Shown: piece by piece, positions 4,462 through 6,354 of the stretch
Layout of the letters: each line of letters opens with the position of its first letter
Numbering within the stretch: position 1 is the first letter of the stretch
Origin: DRPN01 sp964383915
Lineage (GTDB): Bacteria > Bacteroidota > Bacteroidia > Bacteroidales > VadinHA17
DNA length: 6,354 bases
Assembly: GCA_964383915.1 (NCBI GenBank)
Contig: CAYLJE010000139.1
Coordinates: 1-6,354, forward strand
Direction of reading: 5' to 3'
Translations under genes and position numbers: made by a program
The notes under the pieces: generated by a model
What the model saw: the letters and a program-made list of their open reading frames with translations, nothing else
Databases searched by the model: none
What the model was told of the DNA's origin: nothing

Positions 4462-6354
4462 ATGCTGAAAGTCAGTCAGGCATCCAGCAATAGAACGATC
4501 AGATTTATCGTAATATCCTTATTTCTTAACTTCTTTCCCTTACAGTCTGTAATTTCACAAATTCCTTCCTTGCCGGAAGGTCCTGTTTCCGTGCATGCCA
4601 CACTGGAGCCCCTGGACAGCCTGTTGAAAAAAATATCAACGGTTACCGGCGTTCATTTTGCTTACAGCCCTGACAGAATCCATTCGGACCAAAAAGTTAC
4701 GCTTGAAATTAACGGGAAACCGTTACGTGAAGTTTTAGATACTCTCTGTCATCTCACCAAATGTAAGTATCATGTAAAAGAAGGAAGTATTTTACTGATA
4801 CCGGCAAAAGAAATGAATCTGGCTGGCCGGAAAAAAGGAATTAAAACTTACTCACTGACTGGAACTATCCGGGATAATAAATCACATGAACTGTTGCCCG
4901 GCGGTACTATTTTTATTCCTTCCATACAAAAAGGGACTGTCAGCAACAGTTATGGTTTTTTTTCGATCACCCTGCCCGTTGGTACGTATAAGATCAGGTT
5001 TTCATACCTTGGATATAAACCGGTAACGACCACGGTTGTGCTTAATAATGATATTGAACGCACCATTGACCTGGCAACAGAACCTGCTTCCCTCCGTGAA
5101 ATTATAGTGCCCGGTCTGGAAAATGCGGCGGTATTGGCTGAGAACACGCTTGGGAACATCCGTATCAACCCGGCAAGCATTGATGCCATGCCTTCCCTAC
5201 TGGGCGAAAAGGATGTAATAAAATCGCTGGAGATAGTTCCGGGGATCAGATTTTTCGGCGACGGTTCTACTTTTTTCTTCGTTCGCGGGGGCAACCGTGA
5301 CCAGAACCTGATACGTATAGATGATGCTCCGGTTTATAATCCTTCCCATATACTTGGTGTTTTTTCTACTGTCATTCCGGAGGCAGTAAAATCAATAAAG
5401 ATTTATAAAGGTTTTTTCCCTGCGGATATAGGCGAACGTTTATCTTCGGTAGTAGATATCCGGACCAAAGATGGGAGTATGACTGGAATGCATATGGAAG
5501 GTAGTGCTGGTATAGTCTCCGCCCGTCTTTCTGTTCAGGGACCCGTAAAAAAAGACAAAAGTTCTTTTTTCCTGGCCGGCCGCCGTTCTTACTTTCAGTG
5601 GTTATTGTCCAGACAAAACCCATCCCTGAAGAACCTGCATTTCTATGATTTCAATGGGAAATACAATAATATACTTAATGAAAAAAACCGTTTGTATTTT
5701 TCGCTGTATTCCGGCCATGACCTTTACAAGCAACAAGGACAACCGGGCATTTCTTCAGGGATCACGTGGGGTAATATCTCAAGCAGCTTCCGCTGGAATC
5801 ATTTATTCAATCCCCGGTTGTTTGCCAATACCACATTGTATGGAGGAAGCTATGATTACGATCTGGTATCTTCTTTTGAAAATAATATTAGCTGGCATTC
5901 ACATGTCGCGAATTTTGGGATAAAGACAGATCTGGGGTATTATACCCGTCCCGGTAATAAAATTAAAACGGGGATGAAAGTCAGTGGTCATAACTTTAAC
6001 CCTGGTAATATCGTTTATCATAAACAGGTTGTTGGGGGAACATTTCCTATTGTACCCATAAAAAACACTATGAACACAAGTCTTTATGTATTAAAGGAAC
6101 AAAAAATAACCCCGGGAATTTCATGTCAGTATGGTTTACGCCTAAACGGATGGTTTAATATGGGCGACACCTGGGAATACCGGTATAATGAAGATCTTTC
6201 GTTGGTTGATTCGACACGCTATCCTGCCGGGAAGATCTATCATTCAACATATTCCGTGGAACCTCGTTTTTCATTTACCGTGCAGATAAACCGTAACTCG
6301 TATATCCGGGCAGGTTACAGTCTGACAACCCAGTATATGCATATGATCACCAAT
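4462..6354 (+). CDS. STN-containing TonB-dependent outer-membrane receptor, 3' end outside window
   Basis: A FecA-type outer-membrane transporter that imports a ligand using TonB energy and also signals to FecR. The 631 visible codons contain no stop. From ATG 4462: signal peptide about 1-33 (RTIRFIVISLFLNFFPLQSV ending in SQ); STN signalling domain 44-114 (HATLEPLDSLLKKISTVTGV, REVLDTLCHLTKCKYHV); carboxypeptidase-regulatory-like beta domain 130-204 (YSLTGTIRDNKS, SYGFFSITLPVGTYKIRFSY); TonB plug about 228-338 (DVIKSLEIVPGIRFFGDG, FFVRGGNRDQNLIRIDDAPV, YKGFFPADIGERLSSVVDIR); then beta-barrel strands with Tyr/Phe-rich repeats to the edge. An in-frame ATG at 4417 would add 15 residues and lengthen an already long n-region, so 4462 is preferred; an in-frame TGA at 4321 bounds both. 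The plug reads like the FecA/CirA-like class rather than classical SusC. Any SusD partner would lie beyond the window. Substrate unknown. Confidence 0.93.
   Translation, partial: MLKVSQASSNRTIRFIVISLFLNFFPLQSVISQIPSLPEGPVSVHATLEPLDSLLKKISTVTGVHFAYSPDRIHSDQKVTLEINGKPLREVLDTLCHLTKCKYHVKEGSILLIPAKEMNLAGRKKGIKTYSLTGTIRDNKSHELLPGGTIFIPSIQKGTVSNSYGFFSITLPVGTYKIRFSYLGYKPVTTTVVLNNDIERTIDLATEPASLREIIVPGLENAAVLAENTLGNIRINPASIDAMPSLLGEKDVIKSLEIVPGIRFFGDGSTFFFVRGGNRDQNLIRIDDAPVYNPSHILGVFSTVIPEAVKSIKIYKGFFPADIGERLSSVVDIRTKDGSMTGMHMEGSAGIVSARLSVQGPVKKDKSSFFLAGRRSYFQWLLSRQNPSLKNLHFYDFNGKYNNILNEKNRLYFSLYSGHDLYKQQGQPGISSGITWGNISSSFRWNHLFNPRLFANTTLYGGSYDYDLVSSFENNISWHSHVANFGIKTDLGYYTRPGNKIKTGMKVSGHNFNPGNIVYHKQVVGGTFPIVPIKNTMNTSLYVLKEQKITPGISCQYGLRLNGWFNMGDTWEYRYNEDLSLVDSTRYPAGKIYHSTYSVEPRFSFTVQINRNSYIRAGYSLTTQYMHMITN

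Noticed and set aside
4950..5623. Two minus-strand ORFs inside the receptor gene.
   Set aside because: They lie opposite a continuous, well-matched TonB receptor frame and their translations show no family-like pattern.
5645..5923. A plus-strand 92-aa ORF in another frame of the receptor.
   Set aside because: The receptor frame is uninterrupted across it with typical barrel residues; the alternative frame is a shadow.
1..6354. CRISPR array, tRNA or rRNA.
   Set aside because: No regularly spaced direct repeats, tRNA cloverleaf or rRNA-like segments were seen on either strand.

Overview
The window looks like a chromosomal accessory region of a member of the Bacteroidota. It holds an ECF sigma factor, a FecR-type anti-sigma factor and an STN-containing TonB-dependent receptor in tandem. 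It also has TAnnTTTG-type -7 promoter boxes, no clear Shine-Dalgarno sequences, and remnants of carbohydrate-active enzymes. This is inferred from gene content and promoter style; no ribosomal or other marker gene is present to refine it.

Left part (1-1603) is a graveyard of glycoside hydrolase genes. A short stretch at the left edge may be the tail of another gene. After an AT-rich stretch comes an N-terminally truncated, frameshifted C-terminal fragment of a TIM-barrel glycosidase-like protein (262-559). It is followed 26 bp later by a badly decayed GH30 (glucosylceramidase-like) lipoprotein gene (586-1603). That gene has three in-frame stops, two internal deletions, one of which removed the acid/base region, and a late frameshift. 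Its original C-terminus can still be read in the shifted frame.

Middle part (1604-2371) holds one small minus-strand gene for a SpoVT/AbrB-fold DNA-binding protein, convergent with the GH30 pseudogene and without a visible toxin partner. Two near-identical 16-bp palindromes lie between its start codon and a -7-like box and are probably its autoregulatory operators. About 540 bp of non-coding DNA follow, with two separate inverted-repeat structures (1991-2116 and 2133-2214) that look like small structured or mobile-derived elements, then a promoter-like site for the next operon.

Right part (2372-6354) is intact, all on the plus strand, and reads as one regulatory/transport operon: an ECF sigma factor (TTG start likely), a FecR-like anti-sigma factor, a 15-codon mini-ORF, a 98-aa three-helix membrane protein (GldL-like N-terminal motif), and a TonB-dependent receptor. 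The receptor has an N-terminal STN signalling domain and runs off the right edge. By the FecA-FecR-FecI model, substrate bound by the receptor is signalled through STN to the periplasmic part of FecR, which frees the sigma factor to transcribe the operon. The substrate is not visible here. The degenerate glycosidases next door suggest, weakly, a polysaccharide-related past.
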